Made by a program: the position numbers and the translations under genes. A stretch of 64,000 nt of DNA from Longimicrobium sp. (GTDB lineage Bacteria > Gemmatimonadota > Gemmatimonadetes > Longimicrobiales > Longimicrobiaceae): assembly GCA_036389135.1 (NCBI GenBank), contig DASVQP010000070.1, positions 1 through 64,000 on the forward strand, written 5' to 3'. Below the pieces are notes generated by a model. That model saw only the letters and a list, made by a program, of their open reading frames with translations. It did not search any database and was not told the origin of the DNA. How positions within the stretch are numbered: position 1 is the first letter of the stretch; each line of letters begins with the position of its first letter. Positions 26,940 through 36,848 of this stretch are shown here, in pieces.

Positions 26940-27038
26940 GGGGAGCTCCGTGAGGCGCGGGTTGGAGGGGAGGACGCCAAAGAATGGACACGGACCCCGC
27001 CCCGCGCAAGAAAATCATCAGTCGCGGAAGACGCCGCG

Positions 27039-27974
27039 TTAACCCGCCACCGCCGCAAAGTGCTCGTGGGTGATGTCGATGAAGGCGGCGAGGACGGGGG
27101 GCGGCTCCTCGCGGCGCCGGACGAGGGCGATGGTGGTGCGGCCCCCGTCGCGGTCCAGCGGGTGGTACGATACGCCGCCCCACCCCAGCCGCCGGAACGA
27201 GGCGGGGACGAGGGATACGCCCAGCCCCGCATCCACCAGCGACACGATGGTGAGCCACTCCTGCGCTTCCTGCACCTGCTTGGGATGGAAGCCGGCGTCG
27301 CGGCAGAGGCCCAGCACCTGGTCGTACAGCGTGGGCGCCACCGTTCGCGGAAAGAGGACGAACGGCTCGTCCGCCAGCGCGTGCAGCGGGAGCACGGCCT
27401 CGTCCGCGCGCGCGTGGCCGGGCGGGAGGACGGCCACGAACGGCTCGCGCACCACCGGCTCGGCCAGCAGCGATGCGTCCGCGGCGGGCTCGCGCAGGAA
27501 GCCCGCGTCCAAGAAGCCCGCCACGATCGCGTCCCGCTGCGCGCTGGTGGACATCTCGCGTAGCCGCAGCTCCACGGCGGGATAGCGGTCGCGAAAGGCG
27601 TGGAAGACGCGCGGCAGCGCCGTCAGCATCGCCGACGCGGCGAAGCCGACGGTGAGCACCCCGCTCTCGCCGCGGCCGGCACGGCGCGTGGAGTCGATCC
27701 CCTGCGCCACCTGGGCCAGCGTGCGGCGCGCCACCGCCAGCAGCACCTTGCCCGGCTCGGTGAGCGCCACGCGCGGCCTGCGCTCGAAGAGCGGATACCC
27801 CACCAGCGACTCCAGCCGCGCGATCTGCTGGCTGAGCGGCGGCTGCGCCATGTGCAGCCGTCTCGCCGCGCGCCCAAAGTGCAGCTCCTCCGCCACGGCC
27901 ACGAAGTAGCGAAGGTGGCGCAGCTCAACCGACTCGGGGAGGCGCGGCTCGGGCGGGGTCGATACGTGAAACAT
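27039..27974 (-). CDS. LysR-family transcriptional regulator, 311 aa
   Basis: Winged-helix DNA-binding domain at residues 17-78 (LRHLRYFVAVAEELHFGRAA, then PPLSQQIARLESLVGYPLF), a linker helix, and a two-lobed effector domain (about 105-300), all of normal length. It is transcribed divergently from the DUF5916-type gene over a 93-base gap that carries direct repeats and a dyad, so it probably regulates itself and that gene. The N-terminal 15 residues precede the usual start of the domain. Co-inducer unknown. Confidence 0.93.
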   Translation of the reverse strand: MFHVSTPPEPRLPESVELRHLRYFVAVAEELHFGRAARRLHMAQPPLSQQIARLESLVGYPLFERRPRVALTEPGKVLLAVARRTLAQVAQGIDSTRRAGRGESGVLTVGFAASAMLTALPRVFHAFRDRYPAVELRLREMSTSAQRDAIVAGFLDAGFLREPAADASLLAEPVVREPFVAVLPPGHARADEAVLPLHALADEPFVLFPRTVAPTLYDQVLGLCRDAGFHPKQVQEAQEWLTIVSLVDAGLGVSLVPASFRRLGWGGVSYHPLDRDGGRTTIALVRRREEPPPVLAAFIDITHEHFAAVAG

Positions 27975-28067
27975 ATCAGGAGCACACGTTAGCGGTATTG
28001 GACGTATCTATGCTAAACATTTAACATCCCTGCACACGTTACGTCCACTCCCCGAGCCGCCTCTCTG
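27975..28067. promoter_or_regulatory. putative LysR-controlled divergent regulatory region
   Basis: Two copies of GCACACGTTA start exactly 50 bases apart (27982 and 28032), about five helical turns. Between them is the AT-rich dyad ATGCTAAACATTTAACAT (28010-28027). This layout suits a LysR tetramer on divergent promoters. The sites are inferred from sequence and position only. Confidence 0.5.
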
Positions 28068-30764
<2,697 letters not shown>

Positions 30765-30775
30765 AGGGGCGCCCT

Positions 30776-31133
30776 CTACCCGCTCGTCACCTCGCTGCCC
30801 CTCCCCCAAACTGCGGGGGAGGGGCGTTTGGCGTGCGTTGGGCGGCGCCGCATGGGGCGCTGTGAGGGCGGGCACGGGCATCCACGTGGGGCGGCCCCTA
30901 CCGGATCGGCGCGTGAAGCGGGGGGACGTGGTGGGGGAGGCGGCGGGCAGACACGCAGGTTTGCCCCTACCGGATCGGTGTGTAGGGCGGCGGTCGAGCC
31001 GGGGCGGAGGGCGGGCGCGATAAATCGCGCCCCTACCAGATCGATGCGTTTCGAGATGCGGAAACACCGCGCAAACGGCCGCGATCTCCCCCCTCGCCCA
31101 GCAGTTTGGGAGAGGGGGGCCGGGGGGGTGAGG
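30776..31133. repeat. composite repeat cluster: E, B1, B2, B3, E
   Basis: The 466-base gap holds an E-like palindrome (CCCTCCCCCAAACTGCGGGG from 30799), B1 (30867-30901), B2 (GGGCAGACACGCAGGTTTGC, 30945-30964), B3 (GGGCGCGATAAATCGCGCCC, 31013-31032) and a second E-like palindrome (31083-31133). Unit order and spacing match 48796-48963. No gene is supported. Confidence 0.85.
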
Positions 31134-31230
31134 GCCGCCGCGCGCTGAAACTCCCCCTGCGCAACCGGGTACCGTGATTGACACCGCGCGGCCATCGCGC
31201 GGCCGACGACCCGCTGTACCGCTGGATATC

Positions 31231-32388
31231 ATGCGAAGCACGACCTGGACGAGGACCGCGGTGGCGCTGCTGCTGGCGGGCGCCGCGCTGGCCGATTCGA
31301 TGCCCGCCGAGGCGCAGGCGCCGGCGCGCAGGGCGGCGGGGAGCGGCGTGCGCGTGCGCTCCGAGGCGGTGGCGCGCGGGCGGCACGTGGTGGTGATCGA
31401 CCTGGACAGCAACCGGCTGCTCTTCACCAAGGGGAGCCGCGTTCTCTGGTCCGCACCGGTGGGCACGGGCACCGGGCTGCGCCTGGAGTCCGACCGCGAC
31501 GCGTGGAACTTCCACACGCCCAACGGCACCTTCCACGTCGTCTACAAGGCGCGCGAGCCAGACTGGCTCGCGCCCGACTGGTACTTCCTGGAGCACGACC
31601 TCCCCGTACCGCCCGAGAACAGCCCCAAGCGCCGCTTTCCGCGCGGGTTGGGGGCGGCGGCGGTGTACATCGGCCACGGCCTCGCCATCCACGGCACCGA
31701 CAAGCCGGAGCTCCTGGGCCAGCGCGTGTCGCACGGCTGCATCCGGCTCTCCGATGCGGACGCGCTGCGCCTGTACCACAACGTGCAGGTCGGAACGGAG
31801 ATCGTGGTCGTTGGCGGCGCGAATCTGGAGGCCACGCCGGCGGCCCGCAGGCGCACCACCACCTCCACGGGCCCCGCGGGCACCCCGCCGCCGCGCGATC
31901 CGGTGGTCGTCTCGCTGGAGCGGGAGGAGACCGGCGCGCTCCTGGAGCGCCTCGATGCGGAGCTCTTCTCCACCGCGTTCGGCGGGAGCGGACCGGGGTG
32001 GCCGCGGGTGGCGAGCGTCCTCCTCTTCCGCGGCGTCAAGGATGGCGACGACGAGGCGCTCGGCGGCCTCTTTGCGCGCCTCGACGAGATCGGCCCGGGG
32101 ACGCTGCGCGACGAGTACGCCACCTTCCTCTCCGACGCCTTCGTGCAGGGCCCGCTCCGCACGCTGGCGGTGCTGGGCCGCATGGACCGGAGCATCCGCG
32201 CCACCGTCGCCGGCGCCATCGTCGCCTCCACGGTCGGCCTCTACCCCGGCACGACCGACGACCCGCGCCTCCCCTGGCCCACCAAGCGCGCCCCCCGCAC
32301 CGTCCTCGACCCCCGCTCGCAGCGGGCGTGGGACGCGCTGCACGTGGCGGAGCAGGAGTATCGGGATTCGCGTGTGGCGGGCAGGTAA
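31231..32388 (+). CDS. L,D-transpeptidase, second paralog, 385 aa
   Basis: Second YkuD-type enzyme of the window. It has an ordinary signal peptide (about 1-30) rather than a lipobox. Catalytic residues are H154 ([11 protein letters not shown]) and S167-H-G-C170-I-R172. The roughly 185-residue C-terminal region is homologous to that of the 8271 paralog (RDEYATFLSDAFVQGPLRT, PWPTKRAPR). It follows a large repeat cluster and is not in an operon. Expected role: 3-3 crosslinking or wall attachment in the periplasm. Confidence 0.9.
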   Translation: MRSTTWTRTAVALLLAGAALADSMPAEAQAPARRAAGSGVRVRSEAVARGRHVVVIDLDSNRLLFTKGSRVLWSAPVGTGTGLRLESDRDAWNFHTPNGTFHVVYKAREPDWLAPDWYFLEHDLPVPPENSPKRRFPRGLGAAAVYIGHGLAIHGTDKPELLGQRVSHGCIRLSDADALRLYHNVQVGTEIVVVGGANLEATPAARRRTTTSTGPAGTPPPRDPVVVSLEREETGALLERLDAELFSTAFGGSGPGWPRVASVLLFRGVKDGDDEALGGLFARLDEIGPGTLRDEYATFLSDAFVQGPLRTLAVLGRMDRSIRATVAGAIVASTVGLYPGTTDDPRLPWPTKRAPRTVLDPRSQRAWDALHVAEQEYRDSRVAGR

Positions 32389-32395
32389 GGAAAAG

Positions 32396-32583
32396 AAGTG
32401 CGTGAGTGCGTTGGTGCGCTGGAACAGGCGCCCCTTGTCATCCTGAGAGAGCCGCCACGCACAATCCTGGCTAGTTGCGCGGGCCTTCTGCGGCGAGCGA
32501 TGGAGCTAGCCGGCGAAGCAAGGGGCCGGCGCGACTGGCCGGCCCCTCGGAACGCGCAGTAGATCTAACGCACTAACGCACTT
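32396..32583. mobile_element. MITE-like 188-base element with 18-bp terminal inverted repeats
   Basis: Ends AAGTGCGTGAGTGCGTTG (32396-32413) and TAACGCACTAACGCACTT (32566-32583) match in inverted orientation at 16 of 18 positions. Inside is a strong hairpin GGGGCCGGC / GGCCGGCCCC (32522-32547) that could terminate transcription. There is no coding capacity. A solitary similar end occurs at 18462-18480. Confidence 0.55.
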
Positions 32584-32586
32584 CCG

Positions 32587-32856
32587 CTAGAGTCGCGGAT
32601 GCCGCTCCTTATCCGGCGTGTCGTTGTCGCGCGCGCCGGGGCGGGCCTCCTCGTCCTGCGTGTGGGTGACGTCGTCCGGCTTGCCCTCGTGCTTCTGGTC
32701 GAGTCGCTTCTGGTGCGAGTCGTCCTTGTCGGCACGCGCCCGCTGCTTGCTCGCGCCGGTGGTGGCGCCCACCTCGCTCGCGCTCTTCCCCTCCTTTTTC
32801 GCCTCGCGCGCAAGCTTCTGCTTCTGTTCCTCGCTCCCTTCCATGCTCTTGCTCAT
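32587..32856 (-). CDS. small hydrophilic charged protein, 89 aa
   Basis: Unrecognised. It has a strong ribosome binding site (GGAGGAACG) before the ATG at 32856. The protein is almost free of hydrophobic residues and dominated by Lys, Glu, Asp and Gln (EEQKQKLAREAKKEGKSASE), ending in DNDTPDKERHPRL. It is probably disordered, resembling small stress- or spore-type DUF proteins in composition only. It is divergent from the GNAT gene and adjoins the MITE-like element. Confidence 0.65.
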   Translation of the reverse strand: MSKSMEGSEEQKQKLAREAKKEGKSASEVGATTGASKQRARADKDDSHQKRLDQKHEGKPDDVTHTQDEEARPGARDNDTPDKERHPRL

Positions 32857-32957
32857 CGTTCCTCCAGCCTCGCGTGGGTTGCCGTCCGCGTCGGGGAGGC
32901 GAACTCCGGGCAAGCATCGTACCTTTTCGCCGACCCGTCCCCCGCACCGGAGGCCTG

Positions 32958-33395
32958 ATGCAGCGATCTGCCCACGTCCGCCCCGCCACGGCGCGGGACA
33001 CCGCCGCCCTCGCCGCGCTGATCTCCCACCTGAGCTACCCGACAGACACCGACGCCATGCGCCTGCGGATGGAGCGGATCTCCGCGCTGCCCGGCTACGC
33101 CGCATGGGTGGCGGAGGTCGAGGGTGAGGTGATCGGGATGGTGGGGGCGATGATCGGCTGGACGCTCGTCTACGACGATCCCTATGCGCGCATCCTGGCG
33201 CTCGTGGTCGATCCGGCGCACCGCGGCCAGGGTGCGGGCGCGGCCCTGGTGCGCACGGTGGAAGAATGGGCGCGCACCCACGGCGCCGGCACCCTCCACC
33301 TGACCGCCGGGAATCAGCGGACGGAGGCGCACCGGTTCTACACGCGCATGGGCTTCGACGACACGGGGAAGCGCTTCTTCAAGCGCCTCGTCTGA
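32958..33395 (+). CDS. GNAT-family N-acetyltransferase, 145 aa
   Basis: Acetyl-CoA-dependent transferase. The acetyl-CoA-binding motif A is [20 protein letters not shown] (about 76-95; R/Q-x-x-G-x-G/A), followed by the conserved [15 protein letters not shown] block. GGAGG precedes the ATG at 32958. Substrate cannot be predicted. It is separated by 110 bases from the DGPF gene and may be independent of it. Confidence 0.9.
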   Translation: MQRSAHVRPATARDTAALAALISHLSYPTDTDAMRLRMERISALPGYAAWVAEVEGEVIGMVGAMIGWTLVYDDPYARILALVVDPAHRGQGAGAALVRTVEEWARTHGAGTLHLTAGNQRTEAHRFYTRMGFDDTGKRFFKRLV

Positions 33396-33433
33396 CCGGC
33401 GCGCGGACGAATTTGACGGCCGAGCGGACGCGT

Positions 33434-33463
33434 TGTCGATTTCGGCGGTCGCCGAGCGACTAC
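33434..33463 (+). promoter_or_regulatory. candidate ECF42-type sigma factor promoter
   Basis: TGTCGA (33434-33439) and CGACTAC (33457-33463) are separated by 17 bases and lie 43 bases before the DGPF start codon. Published ECF42 target promoters contain TGTCGA at -35 and a CGA-type -10 (recalled from the Streptomyces venezuelae work). The match implies autoregulation of the DGPF/sigma operon. It has not been tested. Confidence 0.6.
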
Positions 33464-33505
33464 TAGGTGCTCACGGTAATTCCCACCACACCACGGAGGC
33501 GAACG

Positions 33506-33865
33506 ATGAAGTACCTCTGCCTGATCTACGACGACGAGAAGACGATCGAAGCGATGCCCAAGGACGAGCAGGACGCGTTCATGGGCGAGTACATGTCGTT
33601 CACCGAAGGGATCGCGGCGAGCGGCCACATGATCGCAGGCGAGGCGCTGCACCCGGTGCAGACCGCGACCACCGTGCGCATCCGCAACGGCAGGATCTCC
33701 ACCACCGACGGGCCCTTCGCGGAGACGCGGGAGCAGCTTGGCGGGTTCTACCTGATCGAGGCGCGCGACCTGAACGACGCCATCCAGGTGGCCGCAAAGA
33801 TCCCATCGGCGCGCACCGGGAGCGTGGAGGTGCGGCCGGTGGTGGACTTCAGCGCGCAGCAGTAG
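33506..33865 (+). CDS. YCII-related DGPF-domain protein, 119 aa
   Basis: Small ferredoxin-like-fold protein of the YCII/DGPF family. The name-giving motif [15 protein letters not shown] spans 68-82, and the [12 protein letters not shown] start is characteristic. GGAGG precedes the ATG at 33506; the longer frame from 33467 is not supported. Such genes are a hallmark neighbour of ECF42 sigma factors, and here the sigma gene starts two bases after the stop. Biochemical role unknown. Confidence 0.92.
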   Translation: MKYLCLIYDDEKTIEAMPKDEQDAFMGEYMSFTEGIAASGHMIAGEALHPVQTATTVRIRNGRISTTDGPFAETREQLGGFYLIEARDLNDAIQVAAKIPSARTGSVEVRPVVDFSAQQ

Positions 33866-33867
33866 CG

Positions 33868-35124
33868 GTGCCGGCCGGGGACGCGGCCGAGCGGGTGCGG
33901 GAGGTGGTGGACGCCGTCTACCGCTCCGATTCGCGCCGCGTCCTGGCCACCCTGATCCGCCTGCTGGGCGATTTCGACCGCGCCGAAGAGGCCCTGCACG
34001 ACGCCTTCACCGCCGCCCTGGAGCGCTGGCCGCGCGAGGGCGTCCCCGCGAACCCGCGGGCGTGGCTGGTGTCGGCGGGGCGGTTCAAGGCCATCGACGC
34101 GATCCGCCGCCGCGCCCGCTTCAACGCGAAGCTGGCCGAGCTCGCGGACCGGCTGGACGTCGCACCCACCGACGCGGCGGCGTGGGAGGACGACGGCGTG
34201 GAGGACGACCGCCTGCGCCTCGTATTCACCTGCTGCCACCCCGCGCTGTCGCCGGACGCGCAGATCGCGCTCACGCTGCGCGAAGTCTGCGGCCTCACCA
34301 CGGAAGAGATCGCGCGCGCCTTCCTCACCGGCGCACCCACGCTCGCGCAGCGCATCGTGCGGGCGAAGGCCAAGATCCGCGACGCGCGCATCCCCTACCA
34401 GGTGCCCGCGCGCGCGGATCTGCCGGGGCGGTTGGATGCCGTGCTGCACGTCGTCTACCTGGTCTTCACCGAGGGGTACTCCGCCTCCTCCGGCGAGTCG
34501 CTGACCCGTGCCTCGCTGTCGGGTGAGGCGATCCGCCTGGGGCGCCTGCTCGTGGAGCTGCTCCCAGAGCCGGAGGCGATGGGCCTCCTCTCGCTCATGC
34601 TGCTGCACGAGTCGCGGCGACCCGCGCGCGCCTCCGCCACGGGCGAGCTGGTGCTGCTGGCCGATCAGGACCGCTCCCTCTGGGACCGCGAGTTGATCGA
34701 GGAAGGGGTGGCGCTTGTGGAGCGCGCGCTTGGGTCGCGCCGCTTCGGCCCGTACACCCTGCAGGCGGCGATCGCGGCCGTGCACGCCGAGGCGCCGAGC
34801 GCCGAAGCCACGGACTGGCCCCAGATCGTGGGGCTGTACGACGTGCTCGCGCGCGCCGATCCCTCGCCCGTCGTGAAGCTGAACCGCGCCGTCGCCGTGG
34901 CGATGCGCGACGGCGCCGCCGCGGGACTCGCTCTCATCGACGAGCTCCTGGCCGGCGGCGAGCTGGCCGCGTACCACCTGGCCCATTCCGCGCGCGCCGA
35001 TCTGTGCCGCCGCCTCGGCCGCACGGCGGAGGCCCGTGCAGGTTACGAGCGCGCCCTCGCCCTCGCGCGCCAGGAGCCGGAGCGCCGCTTCCTGGCGCGC
35101 CGCTTGGCCGAGCTGGCGGAGTGA
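33868..35124 (+). CDS. ECF sigma factor of the ECF42 type with C-terminal TPR-like extension, 418 aa
   Basis: Alternative sigma factor. Region 2 lies at about 10-80 ([31 protein letters not shown]) and region 4 at about 110-165 ([35 protein letters not shown]). Residues 180-418 form a long helical, TPR-like extension ([42 protein letters not shown]) that in this group controls activity in place of a separate anti-sigma factor. The GTG start lies two bases after the DGPF stop. The signal is unknown. Confidence 0.93.
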   Translation: MPAGDAAERVREVVDAVYRSDSRRVLATLIRLLGDFDRAEEALHDAFTAALERWPREGVPANPRAWLVSAGRFKAIDAIRRRARFNAKLAELADRLDVAPTDAAAWEDDGVEDDRLRLVFTCCHPALSPDAQIALTLREVCGLTTEEIARAFLTGAPTLAQRIVRAKAKIRDARIPYQVPARADLPGRLDAVLHVVYLVFTEGYSASSGESLTRASLSGEAIRLGRLLVELLPEPEAMGLLSLMLLHESRRPARASATGELVLLADQDRSLWDRELIEEGVALVERALGSRRFGPYTLQAAIAAVHAEAPSAEATDWPQIVGLYDVLARADPSPVVKLNRAVAVAMRDGAAAGLALIDELLAGGELAAYHLAHSARADLCRRLGRTAEARAGYERALALARQEPERRFLARRLAELAE

Positions 35125-35177
35125 TGCGGAGCGCGCGTCTTTATGTGAGACTGCGGTTTAAGTGACTTCACACGCGA

Positions 35178-35213
35178 CCGGAGCCCGGCGGGAACGTCCC
35201 CGCCGGGCTCCGG
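35178..35213. terminator. hairpin terminator between convergent genes
   Basis: CCGGAGCCCGGCGGG and CCCGCCGGGCTCCGG form a 15-bp stem with a six-base loop, followed by TTGTT on the plus strand. It lies between the sigma factor stop (35124) and the protease stop (35237). Confidence 0.85.
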
Positions 35214-35236
35214 TTGTTACGTGCGGGACCGGCGGC

Positions 35237-36520
35237 TCAGGGAACGCCGAGGTCGATGCGGATGCCGCCGGCGGCGCTGAAGAACGACTCGAACTTGCTG
35301 TGGCGCCAGTGGAGACCCGTGAGCGTCACGTTGTTGCCGTGCCACAGGAACACCGGCGCGCCGCTGTCGCCGCCCGCCGACGCGTAGTTGGCGGAGTACT
35401 GGCAGAGCGCCCGGCGCCACGGGGCGATCGGCACGGTGACGCAGGTGCGGCGCACGAACCCGTAGTTCCACCCGGAGGTGCGCCCCACCTTGTCCACCAT
35501 CTGCCCGGCCCAGGGCCAGTTCTGCACGGCGGTGACGGCGAACCTGGGGTTGGCCGGGTCGATGGTGATGGAGCCCCACGCGCCCGGGCCGCCCCAGCCC
35601 AGGGTCCTGCCGATCCGGTTGGGAGCCACGGCGACGTTGGTGTTCACCTGCACCAGCGCCGCGTCGGAGTACCGGCACCGGTAGAACCAGAAGCACGCGA
35701 ACGGCCTGGGATCGCGCACCTCGCGGCCCACCCACAGCGGGTTGATGGGCTGGGAGAACGCGATCCCGTCGAGCGACCAGAGCGCTCCGGTGCAGTGCGA
35801 TGCCGTGACGAACGATGGGGCGCCGTTGCTCGGGTTGCGGGTGATGAAGCCCAGAGTGCAGGTGCCGTTGTTGGCGTTCTGGATCTGCCACCCGCCTTCC
35901 AGCGGCTGCCACTGCTGCTGCAGCGTGATGTCGTCCTCCATGGGGCCGGTGACCACCACCTCGGTGGCCTCCGCGGGCACGCCGGCCCGGGCGAACCGCG
36001 CCTGCACCTCGGCACGCGCCGTCTCGTCCACGATCCCCACCACCAGGCGGTTGGAAGCCTCGTCGAGGTCGAAGAAGGTGGTGCCCTCCACCTCCAGCAC
36101 CGGGTCGATGGAGCTGTCGCGGAAGGAGCGCAGCGTGGGGTAGTCGAACTCCGCCGGCACGAAGCGAGTGCTGGCGCCCGTCTTCGCGTCGGGCCTGTCA
36201 CCCTGCTCGGCCGGGGCGTAGCCGGCCAGCACCCGGCTCGCCTCGGCCGGATCGCCCGCCGCGGTCAGCCTTACGACGCGCGTCTCGCCCTCGTACGAGA
36301 CCCCCGCGAAGCCGGGGATCTGCCGCGACAGCTCCAGGAGATCCTTTTCGCCCCCGTACAGGTCGCCGTCCGCCGGCGGGGTGACGGTGTCGCTATCCGC
36401 GGTGGTGGAGGCGGCGGGGTTGGCGGGTGCGGACGTCGTGGGATCGTCCGCGCAGGCGGCCAGCGCCGCCATCGCCAGGACCGTGGCGAGCAGCCGCCGG
36501 GGTGTACGCATCTCGTGCAT
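35237..36520 (-). CDS. S1-type (trypsin-like) serine protease lipoprotein with propeptide, 427 aa
   Basis: Exported protease. The lipobox LAAC gives C23. Residues 55-195 look like an N-terminal pro-region (LLELSRQIPGFAGVSYEGET; RLVVGIVDETARAEVQARFA) similar to those of alpha-lytic/streptogrisin proteases. The triad is H242 (VTASHCTG), D286 (YSDAALVQV) and S386 (AGGDSGAPVFLW). Cys221/243 and Cys276/282 could form disulfides. GAGG lies before the ATG at 36520. Monocistronic. Lipidation plus a propeptide suggests a membrane-tethered zymogen. Confidence 0.9.
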   Translation of the reverse strand: MHEMRTPRRLLATVLAMAALAACADDPTTSAPANPAASTTADSDTVTPPADGDLYGGEKDLLELSRQIPGFAGVSYEGETRVVRLTAAGDPAEASRVLAGYAPAEQGDRPDAKTGASTRFVPAEFDYPTLRSFRDSSIDPVLEVEGTTFFDLDEASNRLVVGIVDETARAEVQARFARAGVPAEATEVVVTGPMEDDITLQQQWQPLEGGWQIQNANNGTCTLGFITRNPSNGAPSFVTASHCTGALWSLDGIAFSQPINPLWVGREVRDPRPFACFWFYRCRYSDAALVQVNTNVAVAPNRIGRTLGWGGPGAWGSITIDPANPRFAVTAVQNWPWAGQMVDKVGRTSGWNYGFVRRTCVTVPIAPWRRALCQYSANYASAGGDSGAPVFLWHGNNVTLTGLHWRHSKFESFFSAAGGIRIDLGVP

Positions 36521-36848
36521 CGCGTCCTCTCTCAGTGTCGATGGTGGATGTAGATCGCCGCTTGCCGCGACGCTGTCTGTATATTTCGTCGGATACGGGG
36601 ATCATGGCGGCGCGTCCGCCGCCGGTTGCCCGGGCTGTCGAGCGTAGGCCCCTTCGCTCGTACTGGCCCATAATGACGCGCCGACTCGCGCTTTGTCAAG
36701 AACGTCGTTAAAAGTTTGCCGCACCGGGCGAGCCGGGCCGCCTCCGTGGCCGCTTGACTTCATCGCGCCCGCCGTCGATTCTAACCGTACACTCATCACA
36801 GTCGCACGCCCGGCGGCGCTCCGGCCCGCGGGCCCGAACCAGGATCCC
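36521..36848. other. 328-base divergent gap between the S1 and M14 peptidase genes
   Basis: No gene or repeat family member was seen. An AT-rich TGTATATTTCG (36568-36578) could be a -10 region for the protease on the minus strand, and GTTAAAAGTTTGCCG (36706-36720) is the only AT-rich patch ahead of the M14 gene. Both are weak. Confidence 0.35.
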
